This document shows, one piece after another, positions 1-9,681 of a stretch of 39,683 nt of DNA. This DNA comes from Trueperaceae bacterium (GTDB lineage Bacteria > Deinococcota > Deinococci > Deinococcales > Trueperaceae). Both the position numbers and the translations under genes were made by a program. Location: contig PXAU01000134.1 of the NCBI GenBank assembly GCA_003567075.1, positions 1 to 39,683 of the forward strand. Direction: 5' to 3'. The notes below the pieces were generated by a model. That model had not been told where the DNA came from. It searched no databases and saw nothing but the letters and a program-made list of their open reading frames with translations. The first letter of the stretch is position 1, and the number at the start of each line of letters is the position of its first letter.

Positions 1-813
1 GGCGCTCGGCTCGCCGATCTGGCCGCCGAGCACGGCGAGGCCTTCGTCGGCCGCATCCCGTTCGCCCGCTACGGCGCGCGCGTGCCGCTGTTGGCGAAGC
101 TGCTCGACGCCGCCGAACCGCTCTCGCTCCAGGTCCACCCGGACGATGGGTACGCGCTGCGCGAGGAGGCGCACACCGGTCACCTGGGCAAGACCGAGGC
201 CTGGTACGTGCTGGAGGCAGCGCCCGGCGCCAGCGTGCTGTGGGGCTGGGAGCGCGAGGTCGAGGTGCGCGAGGTGCGCGACGCCATCGACGCCGGCCGC
301 CTGGAGCAGCTGCTGCGGCGCCTGCCGGTGCAGGCCGGCGACGTGATCGTGAACCAGGCCGGCGTGGTGCATGCGGTCGGTGCGGGGATCATGCTCTACG
401 AATTGCAGCAGGCCAGCGACCTCACTTATCGCCTCTACGACTACGATCGTCGTGACGAGCACGGTCGCGCGCGCGACCTGCACCTCGACAAGGGGTTGGC
501 CGTAGCGCGGCTGACGCCGGAGGCGACGCCCGAACCGCCGCGACCGCTGGGGCAGGGCCGAGTGCGGTTGGCTCGGACCGAGGCCTTCACGCTCGAGCGT
601 TGGGCCGTCGGCTGCGAGGACGCGCCGCGCGAGCAGGTCTGGCAGGTGGCGCCGGACAGCCTCGAGGTGTGGACCGTGCTCGAGGGAGCCGTGCGCCTCA
701 CCAGCACGGCCGGCCGCTGGGAGCTACGGGCCCACGACACGCTGCTGGTGCCGGCGAACGCCGGCACGCTCCGCTGGCAGGGACACGCGCTGCTGGTGCA
801 GGGACGCGCGTGA
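1..813 (+). CDS. manA: Mannose-6-phosphate isomerase, class I (5' end outside window)
   Basis: Interconverts mannose 6-phosphate and fructose 6-phosphate in the cytosol, feeding GDP-mannose and glycan synthesis. The reading frame is open from base 1, so the true start lies upstream; the GTG at position 82 falls inside conserved sequence. The zinc-site motif QVHPDD is followed by KTEAWYVL, and later by a VVHAVGAG segment and ELQQASDLTYRLYDYDR, which is the family signature around the substrate pocket. The C-terminal third looks like the small cupin-type domain of the short (about 300-residue) Bacillus-like enzymes. The stop codon overlaps the GTG of the ABC exporter (GTGA), implying one mRNA and coupled translation. 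The family call is secure. The in vivo substrate could also be another hexose phosphate. Confidence 0.9.
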   Translation, partial: GARLADLAAEHGEAFVGRIPFARYGARVPLLAKLLDAAEPLSLQVHPDDGYALREEAHTGHLGKTEAWYVLEAAPGASVLWGWEREVEVREVRDAIDAGRLEQLLRRLPVQAGDVIVNQAGVVHAVGAGIMLYELQQASDLTYRLYDYDRRDEHGRARDLHLDKGLAVARLTPEATPEPPRPLGQGRVRLARTEAFTLERWAVGCEDAPREQVWQVAPDSLEVWTVLEGAVRLTSTAGRWELRAHDTLLVPANAGTLRWQGHALLVQGRA

Positions 814-2663
814 GCGCACGGCGCGTCGAGCCCAGCGAAGGCGAGGCGGCCAGCGGCGCGTCGCGTAGCGTGGCGCGTGCGCTGCCGCGAGCGTTGCCGC
901 GGCTCCTGCGCCTGCTGGCGCCGTACCGAGCCCAGGTGGCGGGCGTGTCGCTGCTCATCGCGCTCGCATCGGCGCTCAACCAGATCGGGCCCCAGTTCGC
1001 CCGCTTCACCCTCGACGTCGCCATCCCGTCGGCCGACCTGCGGCTCTTCGGCCTGCTGGCGCTGGCGCTGGTGGGCTACTACCTGCTGCGCGAGGCGCTC
1101 GACTACGCCGGCATGCTCGTCTCCTTCGCCTTCACCCAGCGCGTCGTCGACGACGTGCGCCGCAGCACCTACGCCCACCTGTTGACGCTGCCCGTGGTGC
1201 GCTTCACCAAGGAGCGCTCGGGCAGCCTGGTGTCGCGCGTGGTGGGCGACGTCAACGCCCTCGAGGCGATGATCCAGGCGGGCGCCTCGCGCATCGTGGG
1301 CCAGCTGTTCAGCATCCTCGTCGTGCTGGTGCTCATGTTCACGATGCATTGGCCGCTGGCGCTCGTGGCGCTCGTGGTGGTGCTGCTCATGAGCGCGGTC
1401 ACGCTGGTCTTCCAGGAGCCCTTGCGGCGGCTCGCGCGGGCCATCCGCGCCAAGGTGGGCGACCTGACGGCGGTCGCCAGCGAGGCCCTCGGCGACATCG
1501 CCACCGTCAAGGGCTTCACCGCCGAGCCGCAGGAGGCCGAGCGCTTCGCGGACGAGTCGCGGGCCTACCGGCGCCTGAACCTCGAGCGCCGTCGCCACCT
1601 GGGCCTGATGCAGGGCGGCATCGGCCTGGCAGGCGGGCTGGGCACCGGGGCGCTGCTGGTGCTCGGCGGGATCGCGGTGTCGGGTGCGGCCGCTGACGCG
1701 CTCGCGGCGCTGCCCGGTCCGGAGCTGACGGCCGGCGTGTTGGTGGCGTTCCTCTTGTACCTGAACCAGCTGATGGGGCCGGTCGTGTTCGTGCTGAACT
1801 TCAACAACCAGCTGCAGGCGGGCGTGGCGGCGCTGGAGCGGCTCGACGACCTGCTCACGATGCCGAGCGAGGCCAGCGGCGCGCTGGCGCTGCCGGCGAG
1901 CGCGGAGCTGTCGTTCGAAGCGGTCCGCTTCCGCTATCCGGGCGCCGACCGGGACGCGCTGACAGGGCTCGACCTGCGCGTCCCTGCGAGCCGCACGCTG
2001 GCCCTGGTGGGGGCCTCGGGCGGCGGCAAGAGCACCGTGACGCGCTTGCTGCAGCGGCTCTACGACCCGGATTCCGGCGTGATCCGGTTGGGTGGCGTCG
2101 ACCTGCGCCGTGTGCGCCTGGGCGAGCTGCGACGGGCGATCGCGCTGGTGCCGCAGGAAGCCAGCGTGTTCTCCGGCAGCGTCCTCGACAACGTCCGCTA
2201 CGGCAGCCCCGGGGTGGATGCAGGCGCGGCGCAACGCGCGCTCGAGTTGGCCGGTGCCTGGCCCTTCGTGCGGCAGCTGCCGCAGGGGCTGCACACCGAG
2301 GTGGGCGAGCGCGGCGTGAAGCTCTCCGGCGGCCAGCGTCAGCGTCTCGCCATCGCGCGGGCGCTGCTTCGTGGTGCGTGCGTGCTGGTCCTCGACGAGG
2401 CCACCTCCCACCTCGACGCCGAGGCCGAAGCGGTGGTGCAGGAGGCGCTCGCGGGGCGCTTGGCCGAGGGGCGGGTGACCACCGTGGTCATCGCCCATCG
2501 GCTCGCGACCGTCCGCGACGCCGATGCGATCGCGGTGCTGGAGGGCGGCCGGGTGGTGGAGCAGGGCGATCACGGCACCCTGCTGGCGCGCAGGGGGCGC
2601 TACGCGCGGCTGCATGCGCTGCAGCACCGCGGGCTGGTCGGCCCCGGCCAGGACGTGGCCTGA
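810..2663 (+). CDS. ABC transporter, fused permease/ATPase (type IV exporter)
   Basis: Half-transporter of 617 residues, expected to dimerise in the inner membrane and export a lipid, glycolipid, peptide or drug using ATP. The membrane domain spans roughly residues 35-335 with several hydrophobic helices. The nucleotide-binding domain has Walker A GASGGGKST at 401-409, the Q-loop VPQEAS near 448, signature LSGGQRQRLAIARAL from 505, Walker B VLVLDEATSHLD near 525, and H-loop VIAHRLATV. The start is taken at GTG 810, which overlaps the manA stop in a GTGA junction; an upstream in-frame extension would lie inside manA and is unlikely. The substrate cannot be told from sequence. The neighbouring manA leaves open a mannose-containing glycolipid, but this is only context. 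Confidence 0.92.
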   Translation: MSARRVEPSEGEAASGASRSVARALPRALPRLLRLLAPYRAQVAGVSLLIALASALNQIGPQFARFTLDVAIPSADLRLFGLLALALVGYYLLREALDYAGMLVSFAFTQRVVDDVRRSTYAHLLTLPVVRFTKERSGSLVSRVVGDVNALEAMIQAGASRIVGQLFSILVVLVLMFTMHWPLALVALVVVLLMSAVTLVFQEPLRRLARAIRAKVGDLTAVASEALGDIATVKGFTAEPQEAERFADESRAYRRLNLERRRHLGLMQGGIGLAGGLGTGALLVLGGIAVSGAAADALAALPGPELTAGVLVAFLLYLNQLMGPVVFVLNFNNQLQAGVAALERLDDLLTMPSEASGALALPASAELSFEAVRFRYPGADRDALTGLDLRVPASRTLALVGASGGGKSTVTRLLQRLYDPDSGVIRLGGVDLRRVRLGELRRAIALVPQEASVFSGSVLDNVRYGSPGVDAGAAQRALELAGAWPFVRQLPQGLHTEVGERGVKLSGGQRQRLAIARALLRGACVLVLDEATSHLDAEAEAVVQEALAGRLAEGRVTTVVIAHRLATVRDADAIAVLEGGRVVEQGDHGTLLARRGRYARLHALQHRGLVGPGQDVA

Positions 2664-2690
2664 CGCGCCAATCCGGACGCGAAGCGCGGC

Positions 2691-5087
<2,397 letters not shown>

Positions 5088-5116
5088 GGCGTCAGTCAAC
5101 ACCAGCGCCGGGACAC

Positions 5117-5140
5117 CGTGCGTAAGGTATCTGACGCACG
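5117..5140. promoter_or_regulatory. Inverted repeat upstream of lon (candidate operator)
   Basis: CGTGCGT (5117-5123) and its exact complement ACGCACG (5134-5140) flank a 10-bp spacer, about 30 bp upstream of the lon start. The AT-richer spacer, read on the minus strand, contains ATACCT, a loose -10 match, so a bound repressor would sit on the promoter. It matches neither CIRCE nor the HAIR element known for heat-shock genes. Function is inferred from symmetry and position only. Confidence 0.4.
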
Positions 5141-5214
5141 TCGCACGGGCGACCAGGCGCCGCACGGCGCCACGCGCTGAGGCGTCGCGGCGCGCGCCTG
5201 CGCTTTCGCTTGGG

Positions 5215-5994
5215 TCACGCGCCACCTCGTGGGGCCAGCGCCCGCTGCAGCAGCTGGCTGCGCCCGCGCACGCCGCCCAAGCCGGCGGCCTCGGCGGCGG
5301 CCAGGACCTGGCGCAACTCGGCGTCGTCGGCCGCCACCACCGCGGCGTCGGCGCGCAACTGCAGCGCCTGCGGCCGGCAGCCGGCGAGTGCCCAGGCGCG
5401 GGCCAGCCGCGCGGCTCGCCGCGCGCCCACCGCGCGCGGGATCTGGCCCAACCGCACCGCGACCACGAGCCTGACCCAGCCCGCGTGGCGCGCTCGCGCG
5501 CGGAGCGACGCATCGCGCGGCGTCGGGAGCGTCGCCGCGCGCTCGAGCGCGCGCTCGGCCAGCGCCCGGCCCTTGCGCGGCGCCAGATGCAGGGCATGCA
5601 GGCTCGCGAGCGTCAGCAGCGCTGCCACGGCAGCGGGATGCCCGGGTTGCCACTCCGTCTGGCCCAGCGCCTCGCCGGCGAGCGGCAGCGCGGCGCGCAG
5701 GTCGCCCGCCCGGATGGCGGCCTCGGCGGCGGCGAGGGCCAGCCGGTGCCGCGCCAACCAGGGGGTCGCGGCGCCGGGCAGCAGGGCGCGGGCGCGCGAG
5801 GCGCGCGCTCGCGCCGCCGCCAGGTCGCCGCGCCAGCCCGCCAGCCGCACGCCCAGGGTCCACGTCTCGACGTCGTACGCCGCCGCCTCGCGCAGGCCTT
5901 GCCAGCGGGCCTCGGCGTCGTGGCCATCGGCGTCCGCCAAGGCCTGCAGGACGCCGCTCGGGTCGGCCGGTGCGGCCAGCGGGGCGGGGCTCAC
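5215..5994 (-). CDS. Hypothetical alpha-helical protein, Ala/Arg-rich
   Basis: Predicted 259-residue soluble protein with no signal peptide or membrane segment. It consists almost entirely of Ala/Leu/Arg-rich amphipathic helices in pairs, such as the stretches around residues 55-75, 85-105 and 145-170. This resembles a degenerate TPR or other helical-repeat fold, although I see no clean TPR consensus. It starts at GTG 5994, which overlaps the TGA of the upstream hydrolase gene (GTGA), so it is probably translated by coupling. Codon third positions on this strand are strongly G/C, supporting real coding. Long plus-strand open frames across the same DNA are treated as shadows. I do not recognise a family, and a role as partner of the hydrolase is only context. 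Confidence 0.6.
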   Translation of the reverse strand: MSPAPLAAPADPSGVLQALADADGHDAEARWQGLREAAAYDVETWTLGVRLAGWRGDLAAARARASRARALLPGAATPWLARHRLALAAAEAAIRAGDLRAALPLAGEALGQTEWQPGHPAAVAALLTLASLHALHLAPRKGRALAERALERAATLPTPRDASLRARARHAGWVRLVVAVRLGQIPRAVGARRAARLARAWALAGCRPQALQLRADAAVVAADDAELRQVLAAAEAAGLGGVRGRSQLLQRALAPRGGA

Positions 5995-6908
5995 GGGGCG
6001 AGCGGCGACGCCGCGAACCAGCGCAACTCGCCGTCCACGATCCGTGGCTGGCAGGTGCCGCGGGCGCGTGCCGCCGACAGGTAGGCGCTCACGGTGGTGT
6101 GGAGCAGGTGCCAGCGCGCCAGGTCGTCGGTGCTGGCGCCCAGCGCCTGCGCCACGTGCCGCAGCACCTGCGTGGTGGTGGCGCCCGCGCCTTCGTGCGC
6201 CTCCAGTGCCGCCCGGATGGCGGCGTGGCCACGGTCGATCGCGGCGAGCGTGGCCTGGGCCAGCGCCGCGGGCGTGTCGGGTTCGCCGTGGCCGGGGATG
6301 GCCAGCCGTGCGCCGTCGTTGCCGACGAGCGCGGCGGCGTCGGCTTGAGCGCGCACGTCGTGCGCGAACAGCAGCGGGTGGCGCGCCGCCACGGTGGCGG
6401 CGAAGACCGCGTCGGCGGCCACCAACACGTCGTCGACCCGCAGCGCCAGCTGGCGGTGCGCGTGGCCGTCGACGGCCAGCAGCTCGAGCGGCAGGTCGAT
6501 GAGGGTCAGGGGGCCTGCAGCTATGACCTGGTCCACGCGGCTCGCTTCGGCCTGGAACCAGCGGCTGGTCAGCTCGGCGAGCGGCGCCGCGCCGTGGAAG
6601 AGGTAGCTGGGTTCGAGCAGCGGCGCCCGCATGAGCTCAGCCTCCACCGGGGGCGCGAGCACCGGCACGTCGAGCTGGCGCAGGAGCGCCGCGTGCCCAC
6701 CGAAGTGGTCGGCGTGGGCGTGGCTGGTGAGGATCGCCTCGAGCTTCCAGCTGCGCTCGCGGATGCCGCGTAGGAGGCGCTTGCCGCTGTCGCGGTCGGG
6801 TCCGCTGTCGATCAGAACGGCGCGTCCGCGGTGCTCCAGGACGACCGCGTTGACGCCGCCGGGGACCAACCAGCAGTGTTCCGAGACGTGTCGCCAGGCC
6901 GCCGGCAT
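5991..6908 (-). CDS. Metallo-beta-lactamase-fold hydrolase
   Basis: Cytosolic hydrolase of 305 residues with the metallo-beta-lactamase fold. The metal motif HxHxDH is present as SHAHADHFGG (residues 62-70). Further ligand positions appear in DGHAHRQLAL, ADAVFAA and IPGHGEP. The N-terminus GGVNAVVLEHRGRAVLIDSGPD is typical of the glyoxalase II-like branch. A C-terminal helical domain from about 230 (ATTTQVLRHVAQALG) resembles the winged-helix-like tail of RNA- or thioester-acting members. The substrate is not determined. It starts at ATG 6908, 33 bp after the RsmB gene, and overlaps the next gene by GTGA. It is likely co-transcribed from the peptidase gene onward. Confidence 0.85.
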   Translation of the reverse strand: MPAAWRHVSEHCWLVPGGVNAVVLEHRGRAVLIDSGPDRDSGKRLLRGIRERSWKLEAILTSHAHADHFGGHAALLRQLDVPVLAPPVEAELMRAPLLEPSYLFHGAAPLAELTSRWFQAEASRVDQVIAAGPLTLIDLPLELLAVDGHAHRQLALRVDDVLVAADAVFAATVAARHPLLFAHDVRAQADAAALVGNDGARLAIPGHGEPDTPAALAQATLAAIDRGHAAIRAALEAHEGAGATTTQVLRHVAQALGASTDDLARWHLLHTTVSAYLSAARARGTCQPRIVDGELRWFAASPLAP

Positions 6909-6941
6909 GGGACCGAGGCTACCGCGTGGCGCCCGCGCTCG

Positions 6942-8180
6942 TCAGGCGCGACGGGACAGCACGGCGAGGTAGAAGCCGTCGAGGCCGTCCTCCGGCAGGA
7001 TGTAGCGGCCGGGGCCGACCGCCAGCGTGCCCTCGAGCGGCAACGCCGGCGCCTCGGCGCGAAGATCGCGCTCGCGCGCCAGCAGCGCTTCGACCTGCTC
7101 GGGCCCCTCGTCGGCCGTGAGCGCGCAGACGGCGTACACCAGGCGCCCGCCTGGGGCGAGGCAGGCCAGCGCGCTGCGCAGCAGCTGGCCTTGCAGGTGC
7201 GCGAGTCGCGCGACGGCCTCGGGCGTGAGGCGCAGCGCGATCTCGGGATGCCCGCGCAGCGTGCCGGTCCCGCTGCAGGGGGCGTCGAGCAGGACGACGG
7301 GGGCGGCTGCGAGCGGTGGCGGCGTGGCCAGGTCCCAGGCCAGCTGGTCGACATGGACGCCCAAGCGGTCGGCGTTGGCGGTGGCGGCGCGTAGCTTGGC
7401 GGGGTCGCGCTCGACGCTGGTGACGCGCGCGCCGGCAGCGGCCAGGGCTGCGGCCTTGATGCCGTGGCCGCCGCAGAGGTCGAGCACCCGCACGCCGGTT
7501 ACGTCGCCGCAGGCCCGCGCGACGGCCAACGAGGCCGGGTTCTGGGGTTGCACGAGCCCCTCGCGGTAGGCCGCCAGCCGCCCGAGCGGCTGCGGGCTGC
7601 GCACCCGCATGCTTCCCGGAAGCGGCCCTGGCCGCACCTCGGCACCCTCGCTTCGCAGCCGGGCCGTGGCTGCGCTCGCGTCGGCCGCGCTCAGCCACAA
7701 TGGCTCGGGCGCCAGCATGCCGAGCGCCGCGCGTTCCGCCGGCTCGGGCCCCAGCGCCCGGGCCAGTGCGGTGAACAGCCACGGCGGCAGGCTCTGGGCA
7801 CCCGCTGGGCTGGGGAGATCGTCGGGCGAGAGGCGCCGTAGCACCGCGTTGACGAGGCCCGCCAGGCGCCGCTGGCGGGTCGGGCCGCGCTTGACCAGTT
7901 CGACCCAGGCGTGGACCGCCGCGTGGGCCGGCGTGCCGCGCACCAGGCGCTCGTACGCGCCCGCCAACAGCGCCAGGCGGACCCGCTCGGGCAGCCGCTC
8001 GGGGTTGGCCAGGCGCGGGGCCAGGGCCGCCTCGAGCAGCCGCGCGTGCCGCAGGGTGCCGTAGGCGAGGTCGGTGACGAAGGCGCGCGCCTCGCGCGGT
8101 TCGAGGCCGTGCAGCGCCTGATCCAGCGCGGGCGCCAGATGACGGCCGCCGCTGCGCACCTGCGCCAGCAGCGCGAGCAC
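6942..8180 (-). CDS. rsmB: 16S rRNA (cytosine-C5)-methyltransferase, RsmB/Sun family
   Basis: SAM-dependent methyltransferase expected to make m5C967-type modifications in 16S rRNA. A NusB-like helical domain comes first (LLAGAYERLV, HAAVHAWVELVKRG, NAVLRRL). It is followed by the catalytic domain with PQNPASL, the SAM loop VLDLCGGHGIKA, motif IV LLDAPCSGTGTLRGHPE and motif VI YAVCALTADEGPEQVE. Both catalytic cysteines, in APCSG and AVCAL, are present. The SAM loop differs from the usual CAAPGGKT. The start is uncertain. GTG 8180 is the first conventional codon, but conserved residues (APRELV) lie just upstream. The only other candidate is CTG at 8225, which overlaps the preceding stop as CTGA. 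The 412 residues from the GTG are slightly short for the family. Confidence 0.88.
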   Translation of the reverse strand: MLALLAQVRSGGRHLAPALDQALHGLEPREARAFVTDLAYGTLRHARLLEAALAPRLANPERLPERVRLALLAGAYERLVRGTPAHAAVHAWVELVKRGPTRQRRLAGLVNAVLRRLSPDDLPSPAGAQSLPPWLFTALARALGPEPAERAALGMLAPEPLWLSAADASAATARLRSEGAEVRPGPLPGSMRVRSPQPLGRLAAYREGLVQPQNPASLAVARACGDVTGVRVLDLCGGHGIKAAALAAAGARVTSVERDPAKLRAATANADRLGVHVDQLAWDLATPPPLAAAPVVLLDAPCSGTGTLRGHPEIALRLTPEAVARLAHLQGQLLRSALACLAPGGRLVYAVCALTADEGPEQVEALLARERDLRAEAPALPLEGTLAVGPGRYILPEDGLDGFYLAVLSRRA

Positions 8181-8221
8181 GAGCTCGCGCGGGGCGTCGC
8201 TGGCGCTGGTGGCGTCGGCCT

Positions 8222-8902
8222 TCAGCGGCGGCTCTGCAGGATGAAGTAGACGAGGTACATGAGCGAGGTGGCGGCAGCGGCCACGTACGTCATGGCGGCG
8301 GCGTTGAGCACCGCGCGCGAGCCGCCCTCGTCGGCCGGGGTGACGACGCCCAGGGCTCGCATCTGCGCCAGGGCGCGGCGTGAGGCGTCGAACTCGACCG
8401 GCAGGGTGATCAGCTGGAACAGCACGGCGGCACCGAACAGGGCGATGCCGAGGTCGAGCAGGCCCCCGGCGCCGAGCATCAGCCCGAGGATCGCCAGCAT
8501 GGGGCCCCATCGGCTGCCGATCTGGGCGACGGGCAGCACCGCGTTGCGCCAGCGCAGGGGGGCGTAACCGCGGGCGTGCTGGAGCGCGTGCCCGACCTCG
8601 TGGGCGGCGACCGCGACCGCCGCCACGCTGGTCTGGCCGTAGACCGGTTGCGAGAGCGCCACCACCCGCTTGCGCGGGTCGTAGTGGTCGGTGAGCTGGC
8701 CTGGGGTGGCCACCACCTGCACCTCGCCAGCCAGACCGTTGGCCCGCAGGATGGCCTGGGCCACGTGCCGGCCGGTGAGGCGCGCGGTGTTGGGCCGCCG
8801 GCTCCAGGTGCCGAAGGTGCTGCGCAACCAGCCCTGCACCAGCAGGGATCCGACGAAGGCGACGAGGGCGATGAGCAGGTAGGTCTGATCGAAGAAGAGC
8901 AT
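8222..8902 (-). CDS. Membrane zinc metallopeptidase, YugP/DUF2266 family
   Basis: Integral-membrane zinc peptidase of 226 residues, the usual size for the YugP-like family. An N-terminal helix (TYLLIALVAFVGSLLVQ) is followed by a soluble loop with DHYDPRKRVVALS. The zinc-binding HEVGH is at 101-105 within AVAAHEVGHALQHARGYAPL. Further hydrophobic helices around 125-165 and near the C-terminus (TYVAAAATSLMYLVYFIL) follow. The start at ATG 8902 is chosen because it gives the family-typical MLFFDQTYLL N-terminus and has an AGAGG ribosome site 6 nt upstream. The physiological substrate is unknown. It probably heads or joins the operon running to the helical protein; the rsmB frame begins at or just after its stop. 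Confidence 0.88.
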   Translation of the reverse strand: MLFFDQTYLLIALVAFVGSLLVQGWLRSTFGTWSRRPNTARLTGRHVAQAILRANGLAGEVQVVATPGQLTDHYDPRKRVVALSQPVYGQTSVAAVAVAAHEVGHALQHARGYAPLRWRNAVLPVAQIGSRWGPMLAILGLMLGAGGLLDLGIALFGAAVLFQLITLPVEFDASRRALAQMRALGVVTPADEGGSRAVLNAAAMTYVAAAATSLMYLVYFILQSRR

Positions 8903-9037
8903 GCTGAACCTCTCGTGTGAGCGCCCGCGCAGCACCGGGGCGGCCGCGCGGGCGTGTGACGCCGAGGCTTCGGCACCACGATCTGAGCGCATGCTACTCA
9001 GGTTACATGAGCTTGCGCTGAGGGCGTTGACCGGTCG

Positions 9038-9382
9038 TCACACCGGCTCGGCGTCACCGGCCCGCTCGGCGTCACCGGCCGACGCGTCGCTCCCAGGCGC
9101 GTCATCACCTGCTGCGGCGCGCGGCACCGCCTTCACGTCGAAGCGTACCGCGGTGCGCTCCTCGTCGTGCAGCGCCAGCTTCACGAAGCTCGGGGCGGTG
9201 GTCAGGTCCAGTCGGTCCTGCTCGAGGTAGCTCCGCGCCACGGCCAGCGCCTTGACGGCCTGGTTCACCGCGTGCGGCCCGATCGCCTGCACCTCCACGG
9301 CGCCGCTTTGTCGCAGCAGGGCGGCGATGGCGCCGGCGACCGCGTTGGGTCGGGAGCCTGCGGACACGCGTAGCGTTTCGAT
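9038..9382 (-). CDS. SpoVS-family (stage V sporulation protein S-like) protein, apparent ATC start
   Basis: Small Alba-like nucleic-acid-binding family found in sporulators and throughout Deinococcota. The core reads ETLRVSAGSRPNAVAGAI, then VEVQAIGPHAVNQAVKA, then APSFVKLALHDEERTAVRF, matching the roughly 86-residue family. Homologues begin METLRVS; here the aligned codon is ATC (IETLRVS). A full GGAGGT ribosome site (minus-strand 9394-9389) sits exactly 6 nt upstream, so I place the start at ATC 9382. The alternative is in-frame GTG 9445, which would add 21 unconserved residues and has a weaker, distant purine tract. A short acidic tail (GSDASAGDAERAGDAE) follows the core. It is divergent from the ilv leader promoter. 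Its role in a non-sporulating lineage is not established. Confidence 0.85.
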   Translation of the reverse strand: METLRVSAGSRPNAVAGAIAALLRQSGAVEVQAIGPHAVNQAVKALAVARSYLEQDRLDLTTAPSFVKLALHDEERTAVRFDVKAVPRAAAGDDAPGSDASAGDAERAGDAEPV

Positions 9383-9388
9383 GTCGGC

Positions 9389-9394
9389 ACCTCC
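9389..9394 (-). promoter_or_regulatory. Strong Shine-Dalgarno before an ATC start codon
   Basis: Minus-strand GGAGGT, 6 nt upstream of the ATC at 9382-9380. No ATG, GTG or TTG lies in the SpoVS frame at the matching distance; the GTG within the GGAGGTG itself is out of frame. The perfect motif and spacing are the main evidence that the ATC initiates translation. Confidence 0.7.
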
Positions 9395-9463
9395 GGATGG
9401 TGCGGCCTCCCGAAGTCGAGTCGGGAGCACCGATGGAGACGGCACGCGTACAACGATCCTCGG

Positions 9464-9492
9464 TTGACACGCAGTCTACCACCACGTATGCT
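9464..9492 (+). promoter_or_regulatory. Sigma70-type promoter of the ilv operon
   Basis: TTGACA (9464-9469), a 17-bp spacer, and TATGCT (9487-9492). This is one of the two best promoter matches in the window. Transcription should start near 9499-9501, which coincides with the ATG of the leader peptide, so the transcript is probably leaderless. Confidence 0.85.
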
Positions 9493-9500
9493 TCCGAGCT

Positions 9501-9572
9501 ATGAACCGTCAGCAGTCCCGCCACCGTGCCCTGCTGAACGCCCACCCCGTACGCCTAGCGCTGCTGGGGTAA
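9501..9572 (+). CDS. Putative ilv operon leader peptide (attenuator peptide)
   Basis: A 23-codon open frame placed directly at the predicted transcription start. It has five leucines (codons 11, 12, 19, 21, 22) and one valine (17). The last stretch reads VRLALLG before TAA. Valine 17 is GTA and leucine 19 is CTA, both uncommon in a genome that otherwise prefers GTG and CTG, as expected for ribosome-stalling control codons. It has no upstream Shine-Dalgarno and room for no 5' UTR. A GC-rich hairpin follows at 9608-9639 and ilvB at 9715. The family rule that branched-chain operons carry leader peptides supports the call. The absence of isoleucine and the modest codon clustering keep it short of certain. 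Confidence 0.7.
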   Translation: MNRQQSRHRALLNAHPVRLALLG

Positions 9573-9607
9573 GCGCCGGTTCACCGCCCGCGGTCGACAA
9601 CGCTTTT

Positions 9608-9639
9608 GACCCCGCCATGGTCACCGATCAGGCGGGGTC
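9608..9639 (+). terminator. Attenuator-like hairpin upstream of ilvB
   Basis: Perfect 9-bp stem GACCCCGCC (9608-9616) and GGCGGGGTC (9631-9639) with a 14-nt loop, followed by TTGT, a poor U-tract. It lies between leader peptide and ilvB. The 5' arm (ACCCC, 9609-9613) can instead pair with GGGGT at 9566-9570, at the end of the leader peptide. GGGGT can in turn pair with ACCCC at 9544-9548. These are the alternating segments required for attenuation. Termination strength is doubtful because of the short U-run. Confidence 0.6.
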
Positions 9640-9681
9640 TTGTGCATGCCGAGGGTGCGCGCGCTGCCCGACGAGGCGCGC

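Noticed and set aside
2664..2690. Possible bidirectional terminator between the ABC exporter and lon
   Set aside because: Only a 5-bp CGCGC/GCGCG pair with a 15-nt loop and no T-run on either strand.
8997..9012. CTCA-N7-TGAG dyad upstream of the zinc peptidase
   Set aside because: Arms of four bases are too short to claim; it is the reverse of the HspR HAIR half-sites and no good -35/-10 pair coincides.
9501..9640. T-box riboswitch upstream of ilvB
   Set aside because: No specifier-loop or T-box consensus sequence is visible; the short Leu-containing frame fits ribosome-mediated attenuation better.
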